A stretch of 64,000 nucleotides of DNA from NCBI GenBank assembly GCA_963556195.1, contig OY744525.1, positions 75,009,844-75,073,843 on the forward strand, read 5' to 3'. The stretch's first letter is position 1; every line of letters begins with the position of its first letter. The translations under genes and the position numbers were made by a program. This stretch comes from Sepiola atlantica (Eukaryota > Mollusca > Cephalopoda > Sepiida > Sepiolidae). The notes beneath the pieces were generated by a model that made no database searches, had not been told where the DNA came from, and was given only the letters and a program-made list of their open reading frames with translations. Below are positions 23,221 through 31,620 of the stretch, piece by piece.

Positions 23221-23411
23221 CCTAGGAGGTGCACCTTCCAAGGAATTACTTCCTCCTTTTAGAGTAAGGATTGGTCTATTTATGATTGCCTTGGGCGCTC
23301 CTATTGGGGAATATCCATGGGTTCATTCATGGCTAATTTTGTACCCAACCAGACTACTCGGGGAGCTGGCCTTGTGCCACATATTGCTGCTGTGGGAAGC
23401 AAGTAAATACA
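23221..23411 (+). mobile_element. U2-SINE body, headless and diverged
   Basis: CTAGGAGGTGCACC, TTGCCTTGGGCGCTCCTA, TTGGGGAATATCC and CTGGCCTTGTGCCACAT, ending AAGCAAGTAAAT, align in order with the body and 3' end of the U2-headed SINE. The U2-derived head is missing. It sits inside or against a LINE fragment. Confidence 0.65.
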
Positions 23412-24560
23412 ACCTTCTTAGGACAATTGATAATCTCAACAAATAATGAAGTGCATGATTAGCCTAACAGATACAATTGTGAACTATGGAATCAGCAATG
23501 CTGAGTGCAAACCCTTGCAGATTTATTGTGGTCACTTATATATGAACAGTATTGAGAAAGGTATGAACCCACACTTTTCCCCTGCTTAAGGCAACTTGTG
23601 TTCAATTAATAGTATATAATGAATTGTTTACAGGAGGGTGCAATGTTTTTGTTAGAATTATTCTGCAATGATCAAGATAGACTCGCCTAAACCAAGACTA
23701 TATGTACTATAGATTTTATTTATTAAAATCTCTTTCAACTTCGATAATACATTTTATGTGAGATATGAATCACCTACATGCTAGAATTAGGTGGTCCTTT
23801 AACTATGAAGATTTTAGGGATTATTTAGTGTTATGAGAGTGTCCATTAACTTTTTTTTCAACTAAGGATTGAGATCTGAGGAGCTAAGAGGTCAAATGTT
23901 AGGGGTTTTGTGTCCCTTGTTCATATTAGGTATTCTGCTTCAACATTGAATAATTAAAAAAGTGCTGATTTGTCGTTAAACAAAGAAAAAAAAACAACAA
24001 AAAATATAAAGCGATAATTTGAATATTTAAAAAAGTTCATAATCTGGAAAATATTGAAAATTTAATCCCGGATTCTGGAATTACAGATAAAGCAAATTAT
24101 AAAGCAATTTTAATCGAAATTTGTTTATACTAAGAAATTGTTTGTCTTTACTCTATTGTTTCTAAAGGAAGATTATTGTTAGAGTTTGAATGGAATTTCA
24201 AGATAACAGTAAGAATATTCATACAATGAAAGCCTTATAATGTCCATTAAATATTTCTAGGATAAAACAAAATCTTTCTATATACAAATGTCATTATACA
24301 AATGCCTGATAAAATAGTCATCTTGTCTGCATTTAGTTGCAGATTAGTTCTTCTGAAATACATTGTTCATCTTATTCATAATAAAAGGATTAATTTGAAT
24401 AAAATCTTAAGAATTGATTGATTTTACAACAATGGCCGAGATAAGAAATCATTTATCTTTGTTTAATCTCTATATTAATTGTGTTACCATTTCTTGCGCG
24501 TGTGTGTATGTCTCATAACTTTGAAGTTCCAATTGCGAGTTCTGTTGAGTATGCAGTCAT
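23412..24560. other. Intergenic DNA, nothing supported
   Basis: AT-rich sequence with no frame above 60 codons carrying recognisable features. Confidence 0.55.
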
Positions 24561-24564
24561 TATT

Positions 24565-24615
24565 CCAAGGATCACTCTAAACCGGAGTGGTAGTACCTGT
24601 CAGGGTTCAACTTAA
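24565..24615 (-). repeat. Fragment of a dispersed repeat (ACCACTCCGGTTTAGAGTG)
   Basis: Read on the minus strand, CCTGACAGGTACTACCACTC and GGTTTAGAGTGATCC match words at 27049-27100 and 27346-27390. It lies directly before the Penelope-like RT remnant. Confidence 0.5.
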
Positions 24616-24629
24616 ATATAATCCACCAC

Positions 24630-25475
24630 TTGTAGACTATATACTAAAGATACATCGATGATATCCTAATTTTTCTCCTAAAAGAACATAAAATAGAAAC
24701 TCTAGCTCAAATCCTCAATAAAGTAGAACCCTCTATAAACTTCACATTCAAAGCTGAACAAAATGACTCTTTACGATTTTTCGACATCCTTATTCACAAA
24801 ACAATAACACACTATCGTACCAAGTTTATCAAAAACCTACAAACAAGAACTATTACCTCCATTAGTACTCCGATAACCAACATGCCCTCAAAGACAGCCT
24901 AATAATAGGTCTATACCTTAGAGCACTCAGTATTTAGCTAACAAATATAACATTATAGAAACTTTTCCTAATAATCTAAAATACCTCAAACATTTCATTC
25001 TCACTGCTAGGAAAAATTTTATTCGTATTCACTACAACACAAAAACAAATTCCCTACCACCCCGCTCACACTTCAAAATATCTACTTCCGCACTAACACA
25101 TGCAACAAACGTCTTTGCTCCACTCTATCAAAAAACGGTTTCAGAACCATTCAATTTACCTTACTCACTATAAAACACATACTAAAAAAATACAAAAGAC
25201 ATTAACACACACACCTTCCGCACACATAGGAATAGACACTGTATCATGTTGTCACTGATAAAATCTACATTGGAGAGACCCAATGCCCCCTAAAAATAAG
25301 AATATATAAACATAATAGGGCAATCAAGTTGGGGACACTCTGAACTCGCTTGACACATTTATGATTTCTAATAACCACTATTTCGATGTACAAAAAGCCA
25401 TAACTATCAAATACGCACATGACATGAAATTAGAATGCATCATTGAATCCTGTCTGATTTCATGATCTAATAATA
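24630..25475 (+). pseudogene. Penelope-like element: RT C-terminus and GIY-YIG endonuclease remnant
   Basis: The plus strand gives RYIDDILIFL (YIDD at 24651-24662), then an LRFFDILIHK segment typical of Penelope reverse transcriptases downstream of motif C. After stops and frameshifts, ARKNFI and PPRSHF segments follow. Near 25230 LYHVVTDKIYIGETQ gives the GIY-YIG core, with KIRIYKHNRAI supplying the conserved basic stretch. RT followed by GIY-YIG is the hallmark of Penelope-like elements. RT motifs before YIDD are absent, so the copy is 5'-truncated and inactive. This class has been proposed to mobilise hammerhead-bearing retrozymes, and such sequences occur in this window. Confidence 0.82.
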
Positions 25476-25479
25476 ATAT

Positions 25480-26050
25480 TAGATAATGGGTTTAACATCA
25501 ATGACATCACGGCTAAAAGAATCTTTGTTGAACAGAATGTTTTTTGAAATTCGATAATTAATTAATTTAACTGTAGCCTAAATGCTTTTATTTTTATTTT
25601 CAGTTTTGTTTTTTCCCCATGTAGTTTTCCCCTAACATTTCTCATTACTCCCTTCTTCTCTTGCTTACCTGACCTCTATTCCTCTCTCACGCACATGACT
25701 CGTTTCCACTACTCTCCCCCCTTTTATCTTCTCCTCACCTTACATACTTCACACCATTCCACCCGCATACAACTTCTACTCCTCTTCACCCTACATCCTC
25801 TCCTGTATAAAAAAAAACTTCGTTTTCTGCTCAATAAAGCTTATTTACACACAATGAGTATGGTCGTATGTATCCATTGAAATATGTTGAATCTGCTGTA
25901 ATGATATGTTTGTGTCCTTTTTTTACTCGTCTGTTTCATGCTTATCCACTATTCCATGTATTGATATTCTATATAAAAGATATGTCTACAAAATAAAGTA
26001 ATCTATAAATATTTGAAGATATTAAAGATTGGAAACATGAAAACTTTTAC
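25480..26050. other. Pyrimidine-rich region after the Penelope remnant
   Basis: Pyrimidine-rich from 25620 to 25840 with AATAAA near 25831. It could be the 3' untranslated part of the Penelope element; a similar pyrimidine-rich stretch follows the hammerhead dimer near 54700-54850. No gene seen. Confidence 0.4.
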
Positions 26051-26059
26051 TAAAATTAA

Positions 26060-26140
26060 TGAATTCGGCATTAAATGACCCCAAAAAGTGTTGATATGCC
26101 ATAAAAGTAAACAACCAATCAAATATTATCTAATTATTTG
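26060..26140 (+). repeat. Single unit of the TTGATATGC satellite
   Basis: GGCATTAAATGACCCCAAAA, AGTGTTGATATGCC and ATAAAAG match the 65-70 bp satellite unit found in arrays at 49600-49790 and 51100-52120. Confidence 0.65.
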
Positions 26141-26460
26141 AACACCTATTTTTTGTTCCTTTCGTGTACGTGCTGCACAACATTCTATTGAGAATGATGG
26201 GCATTATATAGAGGATAACCCCTTTTTGCGATTGTCAGTCCGCAATCGGTTCGACAATGTCAGCATGCAAAGGGAAAAGAGCGACAAAGTTATGGCTTCC
26301 AGCATCCAATCATATTCAAACTATCATCCTTTCTCATAATATTTCTCAATACTAGGACTTATACTTGAGTCTTTGGGGCATACAATCAAGGAGTTGGCCC
26401 CGGGCATCCTGAGACCTCCGCATGCCACTGACAGGGTGGATGTCACCATTTTCCCACATA

Positions 26461-26556
26461 CAGTACCTAGTATTCCCAAATGGTCACCCATTTAATACTG
26501 ATTAAGCCTAACATCACTTAACTTGGGAACGGGTGTGTCAACGTGATTATGCCGGA
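26461..26556 (-). pseudogene. 5S rRNA-derived sequence (near full length)
   Basis: On the minus strand the sequence follows 5S rRNA from its 5' part (AATCACGTTGAC) through AAGTTAAGTGATG, AGTATTAAATGGGTGACC and GGGAATACTAGGTACTGTATG. Many substitutions make it a pseudogene. Past the 5S 3' end it continues with GGGAAAATGGTGACA and CACCCTG, comparable to the extension at the 59037 copy (GGGAGAACAATGGCACTACC). This suggests a 5S-headed SINE (SINE3-like) and not isolated 5S genes. Confidence 0.72.
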
Positions 26557-27048
26557 TAAAAGCTTAATAGATGTCTACATATGAACATTATTACCAGGTG
26601 CAAGCGATATCAATATAGATAAGCTATTAGCAAACATCTATTTCACCGACTTCAAAGGAATATATATTTGTGGTAAGTAAACTAATATATTCCATAGAAG
26701 ACACGGTTTATTTCTTGTTTTTTATGGGTTTTCACTAGACAATTGTAATGAGTGTGTTCGTGCCAATATCTGTGCAAACATTAAGGAAAAAACATGGACA
26801 AGAAATGAGAAACTCGGTCATTTTAGAACAATGCTTGTATACAGCATCAGCAGTAGGGATTCAGGTTTCCATCCACCATCGATTATAGGGATTTGATTGT
26901 TGTTGTTTTTTATGTTAACCGACCTTGGTCATACCAAAACCCTTAATATTTCATATATGATTAGTTTGCATATTAATTTGTTTTGTAGGAGTTTAGTTTG
27001 TAAACATATAGTCTGTAAACGATAATTTTTTTTAACCCATGGATAGAG

Positions 27049-27440
27049 TCCTAACAGGTGCACCACTCCAGTTTAGAGTGGACCTGGGAATAATGATAAC
27101 TAAGGGGTGGCCGTAGAGTCCCTAAAGCTCCCAAATTGAGGCCTCAGCACTGGATGCAGTTTAAGGTTTAAGGGGGGGGGGGAGATCTTGAGTAATTGAT
27201 AAGGTTGTGAAATCATAGAGGCTGAACAAAAAAAAAGTAGAAAGTGTAGATAAAAATGGATTTCAGAATCGTAGAGTGTCCAACACAGTTTAGTGTGGGA
27301 CCCAGGAAAATTCTATTTACTGTAAGATAGGACGCTGACAAGTGCTACCACTACTCCGAGTCAGAGTTGATCTGGGAGTAATCAAAAGAAAGGGATGATT
27401 CTACACTTCCCAAATAGAGGCTTTACCATTGGATGCGCTT
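27049..27440 (+). repeat. Two copies of a dispersed repeat, direct
   Basis: At 27049-27165 and 27346-27440 these words recur in order: CTRACARGTGC, ACCAC, a CGAGTCAGAGT- or CAGTTTAGAGT-like stretch, GGGAATAAT- or GGGAGTAAT-like, CCCAAATTGAGGC or CCCAAATAGAGGC, and CACTGGATGC or CATTGGATGC. A G-run at 27171-27181 separates them. Nature unknown. Confidence 0.6.
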
Positions 27441-27617
27441 GTAGATTATCTATTGCAAACAAACCAATGTGCCTTTTTTTTTCAATTATTAAAAATCAGA
27501 GAATTATCCAATTTTAATGGAATTTTAAACATTTATTCAATACATTAAATATTTTATAAGGAATACAAGTTTTCAAATTTAACATCATCTTATTGATTTT
27601 CAAAAGAATGACATCTT

Positions 27618-28290
27618 CATCATCATCATCATCATCATATTCGGTTTAACATGCATTTTACATGCTGGCATGTATTGGACGGCTTTAAGAAATTGAATTT
27701 CAAAGTAACCTATCTCTAGGCAGGTCTTTATTTATCCCTCTTTCCCTCAGGTCCATATTTAACACTTTCTCCCATGTTTTGCTTGGCCTTCCCCTGTCAA
27801 CTGGACCTGCTACCTCAACTATTATACATATGCTAACCCAAGAACTCTCATCCATTCTTTCAATGTGACCATACCATCGAAGTCTACCCTTCTGTACTAT
27901 ACTGTCCAGATTCAATCTTCATCTAAGCCTGTCTTTTAAGACTCACATTACACATTCATCGTATTATTCTCATATCAGTTTTTTTTTCATTAAGAAAGAC
28001 ATAAGGTATCTCGCAAAAATACTTATGTTGCAAAATGAACTGATAACGTGATATCACATTGTTTTCCCAACTTTCTGCATCAATCTGACACTTTTGCACG
28101 ATAATCTATGTACGTAACACTTTCACCAAATTCTGAGTAAAGAAGCTGGTTTACTTGTTGTTTTAATAGGACAGAAAGAATCCAACATCACTCTCATATC
28201 ATTTCTCTAGATGCAACGTATATCCTCAACACTCACTGGCCAGGGTTTATTTCGATACGTCATCACACTGCATACACATGCCAGATAGAC
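27618..28290 (-). mobile_element. RTE-type LINE 3' end, copy 3, split by an insertion
   Basis: The minus strand gives the best-preserved C-terminus of this LINE: a 71-codon frame (27915-27700) with RLRWYGHIERMDESSWVS, DRGRPSKTWEKV and MDLRERGINKDL. The 3' tail is a CAT/ATG repeat at 27618-27637. The upstream part (CNVSLKDRL, about 27930-27968) is interrupted by a 215-bp insertion and resumes at 28201. GHIERMDES and GRP..TW are typical of the C-terminal end of RTE-like elements. Confidence 0.82.
27978..28192 (-). mobile_element. 215-bp insertion with 9-bp target duplication
   Basis: CTCATATCA at 27969-27977 is repeated at 28193-28201. The insert starts with GTTTTTTTTT next to the left duplication, so on the minus strand it ends in an A-tail. 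It has no open frame and is probably a short retroposed sequence or SINE. The interrupted LINE reads continuously if the insert is skipped. Confidence 0.75.
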
Positions 28291-28719
28291 TGAATTTGAC
28301 GCAATTTGAATTTTGGACATGTGCACTAACGTTTTTTATTCAATATTTTGTAATTGTTAAAAGCAACTGTATATGATTTTTTCCAACAATATTTTATCTA
28401 AAAAAGACAAAAACCAAAACAAAGAAAGCCTCAATAATGCTGCTGAAACAATACTTTCTGAGACCACCATCATTAGCAGGCTTGGACTTCCACCAGTTGG
28501 GGAAGGGAGGGAAGGAGGTAGGTAGCGCTAGTTAGCTAGCTAGTCGGGTTAGGGTTAACAGTTGGTCAAGTTGAAAAGGGCGACGTACCTTGTGATGTTC
28601 GGTTTCTTAGTGTTATTAACAAAAACTTTAATTATTTAAGTATGTAATTTCCTAGTTTATGGTCGTAAAAACGAGACAGCTTCTATTCCAAACCTCTGCC
28701 GAAATTTTATTAAAATTAC

Positions 28720-28900
28720 TTTAAGTAGATTAATTACCAGAAATCACATTTAGTAAATTAATTACCAGAAAATCAAATAGAGTAGATTAATTCCTAGAAA
28801 ATTACATTTAGTAGATTTAGAGAAAATTACATTTAGTAGATTAATTACTAGAAAATGACATTAAATAGATTAGCAGAAAATAATTTAATCTGGAAATTTT
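28720..28900. repeat. ~31-bp imperfect tandem repeat
   Basis: Five to six units built from TTAATTACCAGAAAATCA and CATTTAGTAGA, with drift in length. It precedes the U2 SINE. Confidence 0.75.
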
Positions 28901-28943
28901 ATGACTTAATCGATTGTAATCCTAAGAGTTTAATAATAATAAA

Positions 28944-28958
28944 AATGTTTACTGAGTA
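28944..28958. repeat. Target site duplication of U2 SINE copy 1
   Basis: AATGTTTACTGAGTA here and at 29300-29314, exact over 15 bases, flanks the SINE. Confidence 0.9.
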
Positions 28959-29299
28959 TTGATTTACTCCTCTCCAGGAGTTAGGCACAAGGCCAGTTTT
29001 TATCTTACTCCCATAAGTAAGATGTGACCCAAGGTCGGGTCGGGAAAGTGGGATTTAAAAATTGCCTGGGCAGCCCCTGTCGGCATTCCCCGGTAGGAGC
29101 GCCTCAGGCAGTAAGCAATAAACTTACTCCTCCCAAAGAGGGGAGGCGAAGCCTGGGAGGGTGGACCTCCGAGAACTGCACAGGACAGACCCATAGACCG
29201 GCGTAAATCAAGCCCCGAAGGCCAAGACAATACCAGTCTATGGGGGTGCAGTATCCATCAGAACAGATACTACACTTTAATCTTAGCCAAAAGGCCAAG
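28959..29299 (-). mobile_element. U2 snRNA-headed SINE, copy 1
   Basis: On the minus strand the element starts CTTGGCCTTTTGGCTAAGAT and continues AAAGTGTAGTATCTGTTC, which is the 5' end of U2 snRNA (about nt 8-46, including the GTAGTA branch-point recognition block). A body follows with a perfect 10-bp hairpin (CATAGACTGG / CCGGTCTATG-like), a GC-rich block (CCACCCTCCCAGGCTTCGCC) and the end GAGGAGTAAATCAA. There is no A-tail. The 15-bp target duplication indicates target-primed reverse transcription. The roughly 45-bp segment with CTCGAGCGCTGG seen in two other copies is absent. Confidence 0.88.
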
Positions 29300-29383
29300 A
29301 ATGTTTACTGAGTAGCAGCGTTGTCTTGTTATGTAATGCCCAATTCTACTAAACCGTGTACTTTTCTTTGATTCATGTGTGTG

Positions 29384-29407
29384 TGTGTAAGAGAGAGAGA
29401 GAGAGAG
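29384..29407. repeat. (GT)n/(GA)n microsatellite
   Basis: TGTGTGTGTG at 29377-29387 passes into GAGAGAGAGAGAGAGAG at 29391-29407. Confidence 0.9.
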
Positions 29408-29818
29408 TTTAGTTAAGTAGGATCACCTAAATCAGATAATCTACTTAATGTAATTTTATTTATTTTAAAATAAAATTTCAATGGATGTTTAGATATAGGC
29501 TCTCTCGTCTTTATACCCCTAAACTAGGAAATTACCATGAAATCTACCTCACTCGACATAATAATTATATTTGTTCATTCCTTACTTAGAATGACCATAA
29601 TGCTGTCAATAGGCATGACTATATCAAAGGGATGTAATTCATCCAAACTCGATGCAGTAAGAGTATGAATAAAGATTTTGTTGTGTATGTAAACAAGAGG
29701 CAGACGACAACAGATTTTTCGCATGTTAATTTAATAACAAATTTTTAGCTAAGAAATTTATTGACCAAAATTGTAGAAGAAAAAAGTGTAAAATTAAATC
29801 TATAAATGAAGATTTTAT

Positions 29819-30125
29819 GTTTAGGAATTTTTTAGATGATGATTGACAATTTCTATTATTTGTTTTATTCGGATTACTGTTCTCATCTTAGATATTATTC
29901 TCACAACGTTTTGGCTGATGTATTCTATGACCTTCTTCAGGTGCATCTTGTCAAACTCGGGAATCTTTAAACTCAGGAAGCTGTACAGTATTTTGAACTA
30001 AACCCTTCATTAAATCCATAGGGGTAGATTGTTCTTGTTCCATCAGCCATGGTCGTGTAAAGTCTTAAGTGATTCTTAATTATATTCTTAGTATCACCTG
30101 TACTGAGCATGTACTGACTAGAGAA
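29819..30125 (-). mobile_element. Unidentified element, inverted copy left of the hammerhead dimer
   Basis: On the minus strand it contains GGTGATACTAAGAATATA, CACCTGAAGAAGGTCATAGA, CAGCCAAAACGTTGTGAGAA and ATATCTAAGATGAGAACAG, the same order as the plus-strand copy at 30890-31620. The two copies are inverted around the hammerhead dimer. A third, itself inverted, lies at 51500-51985. The hairpin of the form CTGAAGA...GCCRAAACGTTGTG is conserved. Class unknown. Confidence 0.65.
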
Positions 30126-30275
30126 AAAAGAGACACCATCTACCCTTATGGGACGAAGTAAAAATTATAGACAGAGGAACGGAGAAGAGTAAGACGTCTC
30201 AAAGAAGCAGCACATATGTTGGGCGACAATGGCCACCTAAGTAGATCTAGTATAGAATTTAATACAATATGGGAA

Positions 30276-30280
<5 letters not shown>

Positions 30281-30305
<25 letters not shown>
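30281..30305. repeat. (AT)n microsatellite at the left edge of the dimer
   Basis: Uninterrupted AT dinucleotides between unique sequence and the 3' end of the minus-strand retrozyme-like element. Confidence 0.9.
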
Positions 30306-30312
<7 letters not shown>

Positions 30313-30329
30313 ATTTGTTATTGTTTATA

Positions 30330-30381
30330 TCTATGGACGTATACGTTTCGTCTTTTTTCAATCAAGACTCATCAGCATAGA
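30330..30381 (-). ncRNA. Hammerhead ribozyme, copy A1 (structurally complete)
   Basis: On the minus strand: stem I 5' strand TCTATG, conserved CTGATGA, stem II GTCTT / AAGAC with a 9-nt loop, conserved GAAAC, a very short stem III (CG TATA CG), cleavage triplet GTC, stem I 3' strand CATAGA. All core residues of a hammerhead are present and all three stems pair. The minimal stem III is typical of retroelement-borne hammerheads that work best as dimers, and this locus is a dimer. Confidence 0.88.
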
Positions 30382-30407
30382 AGTACGACTATTCATCACC
30401 GGTCACA

Positions 30408-30420
30408 CGATTCGAAACCC
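30408..30420 (-). promoter_or_regulatory. Pol III B box of retrozyme unit A1
   Basis: GGGTTTCGAATCG on the minus strand, close to the GGTTCGANTCC consensus, with an A-box-like TGGCCTAGCGGTTAGCG ending about 35 nt upstream (30472-30456). Confidence 0.75.
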
Positions 30421-30666
30421 TGGACTACAAGTATTTTCCAACTCCCGTCCAACGTCGCTAACCGCTAGGCCAGTTCTGAACAGCTTATAAACAATGATAA
30501 TTTTAACACGTTAACGGCGGCGAAGCGAAGAGGCATTCAAACTTCTATAAGTGAAGGAACGATGCAAATAAAGCAAGTGACGCTACGCTGTGTTACTACT
30601 ACCATTTTACGGTGCTCTACTTTTTAACGAGGAGCTTCAAATATAAAATATTTGTTATTGTTTATA

Positions 30667-30718
30667 TCTATGGACGTATACGTTTCGTCTTTTTTCAATC
30701 AAGACTCATCAGCATAGA
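30667..30718 (-). ncRNA. Hammerhead ribozyme, copy A2 (structurally complete)
   Basis: Identical over all 52 nt to copy A1, 337 bp away, with the same CTGATGA, GTCTT / AAGAC stem, GAAAC, GTC triplet and TCTATG / CATAGA stem I. The identity suggests recent origin or concerted copying of the two units. Confidence 0.88.
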
Positions 30719-30782
30719 AGTACGACTATTCATCACCGGTCACACGATTCGAAACCCTGGACTACAAGTATTTTCCAACTCT

Positions 30783-30785
<3 letters not shown>

Positions 30786-30834
<49 letters not shown>
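30786..30834. repeat. (AT)n microsatellite at the right edge of the dimer
   Basis: About 24 AT dinucleotides immediately after the truncated A2 unit. Confidence 0.95.
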
Positions 30835-30840
<6 letters not shown>

Positions 30841-30889
30841 AATAAGTAGTAACACTACACGTCTAAAATAAGAATACGTTTAAGGCTCT

Positions 30890-31620
30890 CAAAATTCATA
30901 CTAGAATTATGCACATGTACTTGTGGCATAACGGATGAAGTGCTAATCAATACTCAGTTCTAAGTGAGTGTCTTTTGGAGGTTGAAGGTTAAGATTTCTA
31001 CTGTGGTTGACAGAACGAGAACAATCTACCCCTGTGGATTAAATGAAGGGTTCAGTTTGAAATTACGTACAGATTCCTAAGTTTGACATAAAAATTTCAG
31101 AGTTTGACAAAATGCACCTGAAGAAGTATTATTTACTCCTCTCCAGGAGTTAGGCACAAGGTCAGTTTTATCCTACAAGTAAGATGTGACCCAAGGTCGG
31201 GTCGGAAAGTGGGGGTTGAAACGCCAGCGCCCGAGAGGTGAGGACTCTGACCATCAAAAATTGCCTGGGCAGCCCAGTCGGCATTCCCCGGTAGGAGCGC
31301 CTCAAGCAGTAAGCAATTAACTTACTCCTCCCCAAAGAGGGGAGGCAAAGCCTGGGAAGGTGGACCTCCTAGAACTGCACAGGACAATCCCATAGACCGG
31401 CGTAAATCAAATCCCGAAGGACAAGACAATACCAGTCTATGGGGTGCAGTATCCATCGGAACAGATACTACACTTTAAGAAGTTCAGAAGTCACATCAGC
31501 CGAAACGTTGTGAGAATAACATCCAATAACATGATAATAGTAGTCTAAATAACCGGAATTAATATTTTGCTTGTATTTTTAATATCAAATGAAACTATCA
31601 TCTAAAATTCTTACTTTTCA
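30890..31620 (+). mobile_element. Unidentified element, plus copy, split by a U2 SINE
   Basis: Plus-oriented partner of 29819-30125. It runs from about 30890 (CTAGAATTATGCAC) through TGCACCTGAAGAAGT, is interrupted at 31128-31476 by a U2 SINE, then resumes with AAGTTCAGAAGTCACATCAG, CCGAAACGTTGTGAGAATAA and AACTATCATCTAAAATTC. With the SINE removed it aligns with the other copies. Confidence 0.65.
31128..31476 (-). mobile_element. U2 snRNA-headed SINE, copy 2 (head truncated)
   Basis: Minus-strand copy beginning within the U2 head (AAGTGTAGTATCTGTTCC), so roughly the first 25 nt of U2 are missing. It carries the ~45-bp segment (on the plus strand GCCAGCGCCCGAGAGGTGAG) absent from copies 1, 3 and 5. 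AAGAAGT flanks it at 31121-31127 and 31477-31483. It interrupts the 30890-31620 element and is therefore younger. Confidence 0.85.

Larger units (their letters stand above)
30306..30785 (-). mobile_element. Retrozyme-like tandem dimer with two hammerhead ribozymes
   Basis: Read on the minus strand the order is: B box, hammerhead (30718-30667), a ~190-nt body, tRNA-like A box (near 30472-30453), B box (30420-30408), hammerhead (30381-30330). The second 143-bp part repeats the first almost exactly. Cleavage at both ribozymes would release a 337-nt monomer (30672-30336). The body between the units (GAAGCTCC, GTAACACAGCGTAGCGTCAC, GCATCGTTCC) aligns with the body at 54370-54540, so it belongs to the element. 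(AT)n borders both sides. Tandem copies with a ribozyme at each joint are the layout of retrozymes; the internal Pol III-type boxes also resemble the Schistosoma Sm-alpha hammerhead satellite. Confidence 0.82.

Noticed and set aside
26220..26280. tRNA-like CAATCGGTTCGACAATG
   Set aside because: A B-box-like word occurs but without a paired T-arm or an A box at the right distance.
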